From Chaetoceros tenuissimus (taxonomy: Eukaryota > Bacillariophyta > Thalassiosirophyceae > Chaetocerotales > Chaetocerotaceae), in assembly GCA_021927905.1 (NCBI GenBank), contig BLLK01000057.1, positions 310,001 to 374,000 of the forward strand: a DNA stretch of 64,000 bases, in the 5' to 3' direction. Every line of letters starts with the position of its first letter. Within the stretch, counting starts at the first letter, position 1. The notes below the pieces were generated by a model, which saw nothing but the letters and a program-made list of their open reading frames with translations, made no database searches and was not told where the DNA came from. Of the stretch, positions 52,692 through 62,903 are shown one piece after another. Position numbers and translations under genes: made by a program.

Positions 52692-53063
52692 CTACTTTGT
52701 CTTCTTTGGCTCTTCGTCCTCAACCTCCCCTTCTGCTTCTTCCTCCTCTTTACGCTCCAAAAGAGCCTTGTCAATGATTTCCTTCTCAATCGAAAAAGTT
52801 TGATCCACTCCCAAGAATTCCTGACTCTTGACATCAATATAAAACTTGTATTTTCCAGGTGCACTTGGTGCACGGAAGGTAACATTCACCTTTCCAGTCT
52901 TTTGAGTAATGTTGGAAACAATGAATGGCCATGCATTCACTAATCTATTCCCTTCGACTTCCGCCATAAATTTGCTCTTGGAGCCATTATCAAGTGCCGC
53001 AAGGATTGGGCCAGAAGAGAAAGGAATATTTACGCCTTTGGTAACTATTTTGAATTCAATCAT
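52692..53063 (-). pseudogene. chimeric SEC63 carboxyl-end fragment 2
   Basis: 123 codons, the same structure as fragment 1: new start MIEFKIVTKGVNIPFSSG fused to the last ~99 codons of SEC63. It has SKSKFMAEVEG and EEEEAEGE like the full gene, where fragment 1 has SKSQF and a shorter Glu run, so it is the younger copy. Frame intact. Confidence 0.7.
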
Positions 53064-53847
53064 ATTCTTTCGCCTTTAACATATTCATCAGCTATTCTGT
53101 CTCATTTGTAAAAGCTTTCAAAATAGCATTTTGTTTTTGAACAGACTCATTGGGTGGCCGCTAGAGGATGCTCCTTCCTAAATCATCGAATATATAGTAA
53201 TCATATTTGCTTTTCTTCTACCCATTACTAAAGCTGTAATCATATAAGCATGAGCATTCCCAACATGATCAATTGGAACCTGTATTTGGCAAATCTATTG
53301 AAGTTTCAATACATAGACGTTGAAAAACCGAATTCTGTCACCCTTCTTGCATCGTGCTGAAGCTATCATAGTGAGCTATAACATTTTTTATAGTCAATAT
53401 CTAGCAAGGGCGACTTAGACATATACTCATAGGGTACTGATGAAGACATGTACAAGTTGCCCTTGCTAGATTTTACTTTTATGACGAGTTATGCACTCGC
53501 ATCTATCAAATTTTATGAGTTAATTAACTTTTTCTCCTTGAGTTGAACGAGTTAAGTCCCATCTTGTATTTTTTCCATTAGGAAAAAATTGGTGGCTATG
53601 AAGCAATAGGCCATTTATTCTGGTATGTCTTGTACGTGTCCACGGAGATGTAGCTTCCCCCCCCAATTCTTGCCGTCCATTGAGCACCGTGAGAAAACCG
53701 GTTTGTTGAACAAGTTCTTCTTTTCCTTCGACGACAAACGACAACTTGTTCACATAACTGTGCGACTGTGCGGTAAAGAGGGACTGAATTATGAAAAATA
53801 ATATTGGAAAACTTTTGTGTTCTTCGGGAAATAGCACAACCTCCTTC
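53064..53847. other. intergenic, promoter of FG-GAP copy 3
   Basis: Near-copy of 48931-49686. It differs by a short insertion with an eight-C run near 53656-53663 and small indels. No gene is supported. Confidence 0.45.
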
Positions 53848-56710
53848 ATGTCCTTAGTACATAAACTAGTTTTCATGCTCATCCTAGGAGGTGCCATGAT
53901 ACTAATTTTTGCTGGCACGACAGATGCACAAAAGGTGAGTCCATCATGTGATGCTAGTATGTGATGAGAAGAATGATGAAGAAGTGACAAAAGTTAGAGA
54001 TTTCGAATTAAATATTCTTGAATGAAATAATTCCTGCTAAAGTGAGAGCAGACTTATTTTGCTGCTACTAAGATCGACAACATATAGTAGAAGCTAGCTA
54101 GTTGCGATTGTCGCAGCATTCTCAATAACCAGCCAGCTACCAGCTACATAGTAGTCTGGATCCCTGCACATTTCTAAACAAGCAATATTCTTATCCTTCT
54201 ATTCTTCCACATAAAAGGTACAACAAGTTACAAATAGTTCATTTGCAGAAACACCTTCTTTGTTCAAGGATCAGTACTTCGACGATGGCACTTCTACACT
54301 CACTTCTACTCTGTCGACTACTTTATCTATTTCTTCCCAGGAGAGAAAATTGAATAATATGCAACCAAAGTTCCAATTCTCAAGCTCGGCTCATGCGTGT
54401 GTACTATCATATGTTATAGTTCAATGTGTCGGATACAACAACTTTGGGCAAATTGGTCAGGATCCATCAGTAATAAAAGTCACAAGTACTCCAGTTGAAT
54501 TAAACTTTGATTCTACAATTGCGACACCTGTCAAAGTTGTTACTGGATACGATCATACGTGTACGTTAATGTCCGATGGAAGTATTTGGTGTAATGGATC
54601 CAATGGCTTTCAACAGCTCGGGGATGGGACTTCTAATAATTCTGCATCTCCTGTACAAGTGAAAAAGAATGGAGGAGCTGTAATCACTAATGCTGTTGAT
54701 ATTGAGGCTGGAGCATATCATAATTGCGCAATTGATGATACAGGAGCATTGTATTGCTGGGGCTTCAACTCTGATGGTCAGCTTGGACTTACTATGGATG
54801 GTCTTATAACCGAAACATCAGTGTTTAAAATGGCACTCTCCATGATTGCGACTTGCGTCGTAACAGAGCATGATAAGAAGAGTGTAACCTGTGTTGGATA
54901 TGATTATAGTTCCTCCAATCCTATCAGTTTGGGAAATGACATTGAGCAGATGACAGCAGGGTCGACGCATTTTTGTGCACGGCTTAATGATGGGACTGCT
55001 AAATGTTGGGGTGCAAATCAGAGAGGTCAATTAGGAATTGGATCTGCAGCTTATACTGCAGACTACCATGATTCTCCTGTTCTTGTTCTTGGATCAGCTG
55101 GTAGTACTCTTACTGGGATCACTCATATTGATGCTGGGCATTCGTCTACTTGCGTTGTAGCGAATAATCAACCAATGTGCTTTGGCGACAATTCATCTTA
55201 TCAATTGGGAAGTCAAGATCGGCATATTCCAATTGTATTTCCAAGACAAGTGTCGATTGCAATTATTTCTGGCAAATCATTGGTATCGATACATGTTGGT
55301 GAGCACACTGGGCATGTAGTGTACAATGATGACTCTATCTACTCTTGGGGTACCAATCATGGAGGCACATTTGGCGATGGTTCTACTGTTAGTAGTGGAA
55401 ACGTCATTGGTGCTGTCCATACTGTCATTGCTACAGAGATGAATGTTGTCATTGGTTCTAATAGTCCTTCCTCTTTGCCGTCATGCTCAGCTAAGGACTG
55501 GACACAAATAGGATCTCAAATCATTGGGGATGCTACTCAGGATCATCTTGGACAGCATGTAGCATTATCGTTTTCAAGAGATGGATCCACTATTGCTGTA
55601 GGGGGAAGAGGCAACGACGACGGAGGAACTGATGCAGGCCATGCGAAAGTTTATAGAATTATTGATGGTTCATGGCAGCAAATTGGACAGACAATAATAG
55701 GAGAAGTAGCTGGTGGTAGGTCGGGATCTGTTTCCATTTCAGAAGATGGCACAACATTAGCTATTGGTGCTATTTGTAATAATGGGTGTGGAGGTCAGGC
55801 TGGTCATGCAAGGATATTCGATTATCAGAATGGGCAATGGACTCAGCGAGGTCTAGATATTGATGCATTAGCGGCAGGAGATCGTTTTGGAAATTCCTTA
55901 TCGATTTCAGCAGATGGCAACACTGTTGCTATAGGAGCAGCAACAAGTGATGCAACCGAAATTGAAATTGCAAGCGGGCAGGTTCGAGTGTTTCGTTGGT
56001 CAGGCAGTGAATGGCAGCAACTTGGGAACAATGTAAATGGATCAGCTGGAGATGACAGATTCGGGACTCCAACTGTGATTTCTGCTGATGGAAATACTAT
56101 TGCAGCAGGAGGGCATAGAAACGACGGCAATGGAGCTAACGCAGGCCATGCTCGTGTATTTCAATATGATAGTACAAGCAACACATGGAATCTGGTTGGT
56201 AGTGCCCTCGAAGGGGCAGCTGCTAATGATATGGCTAGTTTCACTGGATCTGTGGCTATCTCTTCTGATGGAAGTATTGTTGTATTGGGTTCCGCTTTCA
56301 ATGATGCCAATGATTTGGTAAATTCAGGTCATGTTCGAATTTTCGAATTCTCAGGTACAAATTGGGAACAGCGTGGACAGACTCTAACTTGTCAAGCAGC
56401 AGTTGATCAATTTGGAGAATATGTTTCCATTTCTTCAGATGGGAACATCGTAGCAATAGGATCTCGTTATCATGATTCAAATGGGTTTGCAAATTCCGGT
56501 AGAGTCATGATTTATCACTATGATGGCAGTTCATGGATGCAGCTCGGGCGAAATCTTGATGGTCAAACAAGTGAAATCCAGTTTGCGAGCGTGTCTCTCT
56601 CTGGGGATGGAGAGAGTGTACTAATTGGTGCTCCATTTGATGATACTAATAATGGGGTTGACTCTGGTAGTGCGCAAATCTATAGCTATCTTGCAGTGGA
56701 CAATTGTTGA
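53848..56710 (+). CDS. secreted RCC1/FG-GAP double-propeller protein, copy 3
   Basis: Exon 1 is 53848-53934 (29 codons, signal peptide ending TTDAQK) and exon 2 is 54218-56710, with a 283-bp intron; 859 aa. It has the same domain plan as copy 1. It is the most diverged copy: copies 1 and 2 share almost identical second propellers, whereas copy 3 has substitutions throughout, extra Cys residues (ICNNGCGGQ, LTCQAAVDQ) and a 3-residue change at ATSDATEIEIASG. It lies next to the complete SEC63 gene, so it occupies the original position of the pair. Confidence 0.87.
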
Positions 56711-56924
56711 TTCAATAAAATGAGCACGATAAGTACTGTTAAGTAAAGAGATTTCCTGGGAGGATCACAATGAATCAGACAAAAATGAATTCGACAAAAA
56801 AGATCTAATAGACATAGTACCTCACAGTAGAACTTTGTGATATCAACAACAATGAACAAATAAAATCTACCTTAACGTCAATGAACTAGACTTTTTAAAA
56901 ACAAGATAATAATTATAAGTTTCT

Positions 56925-59067
56925 CTACTTTGTCTTTTTTGGTTCTTCATCCTCAGCCTCCCCTTCTGCTTCTTCCTCCTCTTTACGCTCCAAAAGAGCC
57001 TTGTCAATGATTTCCTTCTCAATCGAAAAAGTTTGATCCACTCCCAAGAATTCCTGACTCTTGACATCAATATAAAACTTGTATTTTCCAGGTGCACTTG
57101 GTGCACGGAAGGTAACATTCACCTTTCCAGTCTTTTGAGTAATGTTGGAAACAATGAATGGCCATGCATTCACTAATCTATTCCCTTCGACTTCCGCCAT
57201 AAATTTGCTCTTGGAGCCATTATCAAGTGCCGCAAGGATTGGATTCTTGGTAATATGCTCATTATCGACTGGAGCAGGTCCATCCAACTTTTCACAACGA
57301 ATCAAGATCCACCAACCTTCTCTAAAAGTTTGAAGAGCAATCTGTGGTGGAATCCCTTGTTTCTGCGCCATTGCAATCTTTTGCTTGGTAAATGCCTCCG
57401 CATGTGGTCTTTCAATGTCAATACTCAATTTACATGTATCTTCTGTAGCAATTTCATCTTCATCTGGAGTCTCAATATTGAGTTCCGAAACCTTGACGCG
57501 TGGAATACCCTCTTCTCCACCATACGTTTTGGTCATGACATCTTTGAACCAAGCTAAAGTCTTTTCATCGGATACAGACGTAGTTCCAATTTTAAACATG
57601 GCTACACATTCCACGATAGTTTTGTATAGACGATAGGATCTTGCCGATCCAGCTACACGTAGTGCCGCTTCCAAAAGTAGTCCTGTACGTTGTCTGTATT
57701 CCATGGTAGATCTGAAATATGTTGGATCAATGAGAGTTTTCTTTCCTGCTTCGACTGTGTTGGGAGAAAAGAAAGATGTGAGCATCAAGTATTTATTTCC
57801 ATATACAACATTCTATACTACAGAAATAATCCAAATAAAACTTACGCAATTCTGGATGAGTATTCAAAGCTTGAGCATTCAATCTTCCAAGAGTCATGCA
57901 AAGATTTCTCCTAACCGCAGGGTGTTCCAACGCCGACACAGTTCCTTTCCCTTTCAAACTAAAAGTCATGTTCCCAATGGTACAAGAATCACCAAATTTC
58001 GGAGGCCACTGTCCCATTTTCTGTAAAGATTTCTCCACCCACGCTTGACCAAGAACACCATCATCCACTCCCTCAATTTTGATATTCTTTGCAATTTCAT
58101 CTTTACCCGAAGCAGCAGCAACTTGTTTCGCAAGCTTTTCCTTTTCTTCTTTGGCAGCTTTGGCAGCTGCTGCATCTTCATTTTCATCATCATCGGCCCA
58201 TCCATCATCATCAAAATTAAAATCTCCGGAAGGTTCCTCCTTTTTCTTGGAGAGACCAAGATATTCCAATCTCGCCTGTTTCAATTCTTCCCCCTTTTCC
58301 ATTGCCATTTCCGTCACTTCCAATGATTCAGGACAGGTTGCAATATAAAACAATACATCATAATGACTTGAATCTGGTCTCAAATGAGTAGCTAAATATG
58401 CGATATCGGATTGAGCCACTGAATTGTCCATCATACTTTTCTTGGCCTTTTTATCCTCCTTCTTCAAGAAAGAGATTAAATAGTAAATGATTCCAGCAAA
58501 CATTGCCAAATACATGACTACCAACATAAGTGCTACATTGCCAGTAGGATGAAGGAGCCAATCTGGTAAAGCAAAACTGAGAGTCTGAGTCTGTTTCCCA
58601 TCCGGATGACCATACAATTCCCAATTCTTTTTCGCAGTGGCATCACTTAAAGCTTTGTATGCTAAATTTATTTTTTGAAAGGTCTGACTGTCACCGCCTT
58701 TATCGGGATGATGCAATTTGGATAATGTACGATATGCCGATTTGACTTCAGTCGAGTTTGCTGCACTGGCAATGTTTAGAATTTCAAATGGATCGAAAAT
58801 GTCGAGTGATGCGATGGAATTATTAACTGTCGCACAAATGTATCCATAAGAAAAAATTGAGACAATTACTGACAAGAGTAAAGTGATGAACTGCTTTGAC
58901 AGTAATGGTGAAGGAGGGATGGCAGTGGGAGTCTTTTTAGAATCAAAAGTTAAATTTTTATAAATTTGATGAATGGCTTTGATGCTTCCAAAGACTGCAA
59001 AGGAACCACAAAGAGCCGCCATTGGCATCAAATAATAAGGAACCTCTTCTGTTGATGAAGAGGTCAT
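56925..59067 (-). CDS. SEC63: Sec63, ER translocon J-protein
   Basis: Two exons: 57846-59067 and 56925-57754, joined across a 91-bp intron (phase 1); 683 aa. Membrane helices lie at ~11-29 and ~60-80, then a J domain (~88-155) with the HPD triad at 120-122 (LHHPDKGGD), then a third helix (~175-197). This puts the J domain in the ER lumen as in yeast Sec63/ERdj2. A long cytosolic part has an acidic insert (~265-300) and the Sec63/Brl-type fold, ending in the beta-rich SEC63 tail (TGKVNVTFRAPSAPGKYKFYIDV) and an acidic terminus. It recruits BiP to the Sec61 channel for post-translational import. It is convergent with FG-GAP copy 3, 214 bp between stops. Confidence 0.92.
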
Positions 59068-59888
59068 TGTATTGGTAATGTTTGTTAGACTTATTACTGC
59101 TCCTGTCTAATAGAGAAGAGTAATTCAATAGAAGATTGGCTTTTCTTTTTACACAAAGATGTGTGCTGCGATAGAGATTTGCGGTTCAACTTCAACACGT
59201 GGAATGATATATGACCCAATCCAAAAGGGATGATCAGAGAGTATTCTTTATCCTATTCGAATTGGGAATAGCAGTCCTTTGTCATTGGCATTGAGTCCCA
59301 TGTTTTGATCTCATCTTTCATCATCTTTCAAGAAAAGTGATGGTTACGAATCATACAATGTCGTCTGCTTTTTATAAAATCTCTATTACTGTGTTTCTGT
59401 TGATTTTATAGTATCAGTATGATCACAGCTGACGAAGTTGTAAAAAAACAAGAGGTACCATCGGAGGCATGTAGTATTTAGTATCGAGCGACAAGAAACT
59501 TGAGATACTTGTACTAAGAAATGGGTGGGTTATTCTTCTTCATTCATAAAAACAAGAAATTGTTTGGTTTGTAGTATGCTGAACCGTTTTTCTTTTACTA
59601 TCCTTCCAATCTATTGGAGTAATGGAAGTTGCAGCCTTGAATGGAGACCAATGTTTTCAAGGAACAAGAGCTAACAAAGAAGAAGTAAAGAGTAAAGAAC
59701 TTAAAAAGTGTTGGATGATATTATCTTCATGTGCAAAGGAGTCTAGAACTTCTAGTTCTTTGAAAGCGAAGAGAAGGTTGAGGTGAGTTGGAATCTATAT
59801 ATTCATTGGGTTGTACAGCAGACGTGAAAGGTATGATAGCATTCATATACTAAAAATGAAAAAGGAATTTTTTAGCAATAAACAATTA
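59068..59888. other. intergenic
   Basis: 821 bp upstream of SEC63 (minus) and downstream of the 7TM receptor (minus). No gene, RNA or repeat is recognised. Confidence 0.4.
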
Positions 59889-61798
59889 TTATACATCAAC
59901 AGCACTGGAAGTTGCAGCAGGAATGGATACCGATGTCCTCCTCCAATTTTCGCGGATACGTTCTTGAAGCTGCTGACGTCTCTCATCGGTCATGGGTGAC
60001 GCATCTGCAAGACTGCGTCTACTATCTCTTCGTCTCATATCCACTACAACTTCATCTTGATCACCACCAGATTGAATCACCATCAAAAATGCTTTGATTC
60101 TTGAATACTCTGGATTTGACTTTCGGAGTGAAAGTACATAGGGGCGAGTGTACACCATGATGAATAGAAATCCTTGGAGGGGAAGCATGATACGTGTGAG
60201 TAATGCAATGTAAAATGGTTCATCTTCATTTCGATTGAATTTCATGAATCTTGCAATGGCGGATGGTAAATAGCATACTATATAGGATGCAATGTATAAT
60301 AGAGCACGGATTGCAGCTTCTTCTTCATTGCTTTTGATTCTTGGACCATCATTGTCATTGTTGTTGGTATTGCTGTTGTCAATATTGATACTTTTGTTGG
60401 AAGCATTGACAGTAGTGGATGGTGCTCCTTTTTCAATAGCTTGACTTTCACGTCGAATTGATTTACGAACACGATGAATATTGAAAGCATATGGATCTTC
60501 AGATGTACCTGATCTTGATGGAGGAGCTTTTGGTGTGGCAAGCAAAGAAGCGGTACGGAGGATCATTTCTTCATCATTCTTTTCTTCATCCGTTGTTGTG
60601 ATTACATTCTTTGCGAAATTTACAAGCGATGAGTCTGACTCGTTGAATGTGACATCCTTCTCTGTTTCACTGAATGTAACCTCCTTCTTCTTGAAAGACT
60701 TTTTGATAGATTGTTTGCTTGTTGTCTTGACTGATTTTCGGAGAGTAGACATGGCTGTGTTTTGGTAATCCGTTTGAATGTCTTGAAGATCACGACCTAT
60801 TTGTGACTTTAGAGAGTCTCTGTTGAATGAACGAAGAAATTCCTTCCAGTTGTAGCAACAAGTGAGTGCTCGCATCAAGAATGATTCATTCTCATCATTT
60901 GTCCGCAACCTCCATCTGTCGCTCTTCTTCTTTTGCGCAATGACTGTAACAATAATGATAATCATATTTATCGCAACGATTGTAAATACGAATAAGGAAG
61001 GTGCAGCAGAGAACCACAATGCATATGATCTCGTGAGTTTGCTACCACGCTCGCATTCAATGTCATCACTTTGGAGACATGTGCGAGGAGAAGGTGAAAT
61101 GTAGCATATTTTTCCTTCAAAGTTTAAAGATTGCTTTGCAAGAAGAAAGACTGATGCGATGATTGGTTGCACAATTGATATGAAATGGCACCATGGTTCG
61201 ATTTTTCTTTTGAAATCATTTTCTGACATGGACCAACGTACAGTTGCAGCATAGTATATACTCAGAGATGCATTGTAAAAGACAGATCCAAGATGTCCCA
61301 AGCATATCAAGAATCTATGAGATGAAGATGAAAAGAAAAGTTAGTAACGATTTGAACAAAAAGCTGTTTTGTTCAGAAATATATACTAAAACACATATAT
61401 GTAGCAAGGAATTTCAAGAAGGAAATACAATAAAAGCATGTCGTCGCAACATAACAGTGAGATCGCTGGTGCATCATGGCTGATCAGCGGGACTAGGAGC
61501 TTTCTAGGTAAAAATGGAAAGCAATAGTGAACACTTACCCTTGAATTTCACAAGTGACAATGGATCCGATAGCATATAAAGCCTGGCCTTTTGGAGCCAT
61601 AAAAGTAGCCAAAGCATTCCCAAATGAAAAGAAAAGATCAAAAACACAAAAGCCAACAATAATTCTCCGAACCACTCTCCATAGTTTTACTTGGCTTCGC
61701 ACAATGGAATAGAGAAGGGCCGCAGATGAGACCATGGAGAGTGATCCAGATATAATTGGTGCGATGATGAGAGATCGTTGTTGCGCTATTGAATACAT
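59889..61798 (-). CDS. 7TM receptor (cAMP-receptor/GPCR157-like)
   Basis: Two exons: 61539-61798 and 59889-61314, with a 224-bp intron (phase 2); 561 aa. The junction restores CEIQG-FLICLGHLGSVFYNASLSIYYAATVRW, the third helix of this receptor class, with its Cys and Gln-Gly-Phe. Helices 1-5 lie within ~10-225. A very long third cytosolic loop (~235-385) is rich in Ser/Lys/Asn and includes KKSFKKKEVTF. Helix 6 (LLYIASYIVCYLPSAIARF) and helix 7 (RIMLPLQGFLFIMVYTRPYVL) follow, then a basic tail. Presumed G-protein-coupled receptor in the plasma membrane; ligand unknown. Its first exon is paralogous to the gene at the left edge of the window. Confidence 0.83.
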
Positions 61799-62903
61799 TT
61801 TTGCTTATGTAATACTTTCTAACACCTGATTTATTGTCAAAATCTATTGCGTTACTATCATCCATTTGCCTTCCTTCCTTCCTTGCAGTAATGTTGCAGG
61901 CACAGCCTTCCTTCAAGTTCATATACCGGAACAACAGCTTCCCTCTTACCAACAGGTGAAAACGACATTGCCTTTGGCTAAATTTAACGAAAAGGCTTAT
62001 CTAACGTCAAGAACTGATTTTTATCAATTGATCACAACGACTTTCTTCTGTCTAGAGAAGAACGTTGCGGCTTCTCGATGAGCAGGTTCGCTACTTTTTT
62101 TCCGCACTTCTCTCCACATGGTACTTTCCCGTTCTTCATCCACAAGAGGTAGCGTTACTCTAACACTCTAAAAAAGACTTAGATATGTTGCAGTATTGAT
62201 TCAAGATAGAAGATCTAAAATATTTACACTCATTGTGAAGGAAAGTCAGGAACAGAAAAAATCATAACAACAGTTGTTCCGATTATTCTGCATGATTTGT
62301 CCTTCCTTATTTATTTGCTGGGAATGATGTCATTGCTAGTTCTTAACGGTCGGAGCTTTATTCATTATTTCTGTTTTCATTCCTCAAAGATCCCTCCCTC
62401 TAGTCTCCCTCTCGGAGAAGAAAGAGTGGAGGAAAGATAAACCGTGTGTACTACAGCTATCATTAAAATAATTCTGTGGTTCCAAATGTGTCTTGTCCTT
62501 CAAACATTTCCATTATCAAAACTCCACAAGATAAAATCTTTTATTTTTTAATTCAAAATTATTGCATTAAAATCTTGAATGATCCGGAAGAGTGGAGGAA
62601 AGATAAACCGTATGTACTACAGCGATAATGAAATTTTATATTTCTGTATTCCCAAATGTGTCTTATCCTTCGAATACCTACAGAACTAAATCCACAATTC
62701 TTTTTAATTCAAAATTACTGTTTTTACTTTATTAAAAACTTATCTGTTCATTCCACAAAAGCCCAATAATAATATATCATCACAGAATCAAAAGCAATAC
62801 CGATTTCAGAACTGAATGGATAAAAAATCTATAGCTCCATTGCAGAAACCCAAAACCTGAAACCATGTAGAAGTTAATGATACTGTTCTCCACAAACACA
62901 GTT
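61799..62903. other. intergenic between receptor and nitrate transporter
   Basis: 1.1 kb. 62423-62503 and 62589-62670 are diverged direct repeats (GAGTGGAGGAAAGATAAACC ... CCAAATGTGTCTTRTCCTTC), ~167 bp apart, downstream of the nitrate transporter. No other gene is supported. Confidence 0.45.

Larger units (their letters stand above)
48877..53009. repeat. 4.1-kb tandem duplication unit (FG-GAP gene + SEC63 tail)
   Basis: The breakpoint inside the SEC63 tail (GCAAGGATTGG followed by foreign GCCAGAAGAG) occurs at 48876/48877 and 53009/53010, giving one exact unit of 4,133 bp. The next unit runs from 53010 to the same site in the full SEC63 gene (57242). Units 2 and 3 are closely similar also in intergenic DNA; the left unit's upstream part has diverged or been replaced. 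Confidence 0.85.

Noticed and set aside
53520-53990. 156-codon minus-strand frame upstream of FG-GAP copy 3, similar to one at 49482-49829
   Set aside because: The two frames resemble each other only because the DNA is duplicated; they overlap the signal-peptide exon on the other strand and have no conserved features.
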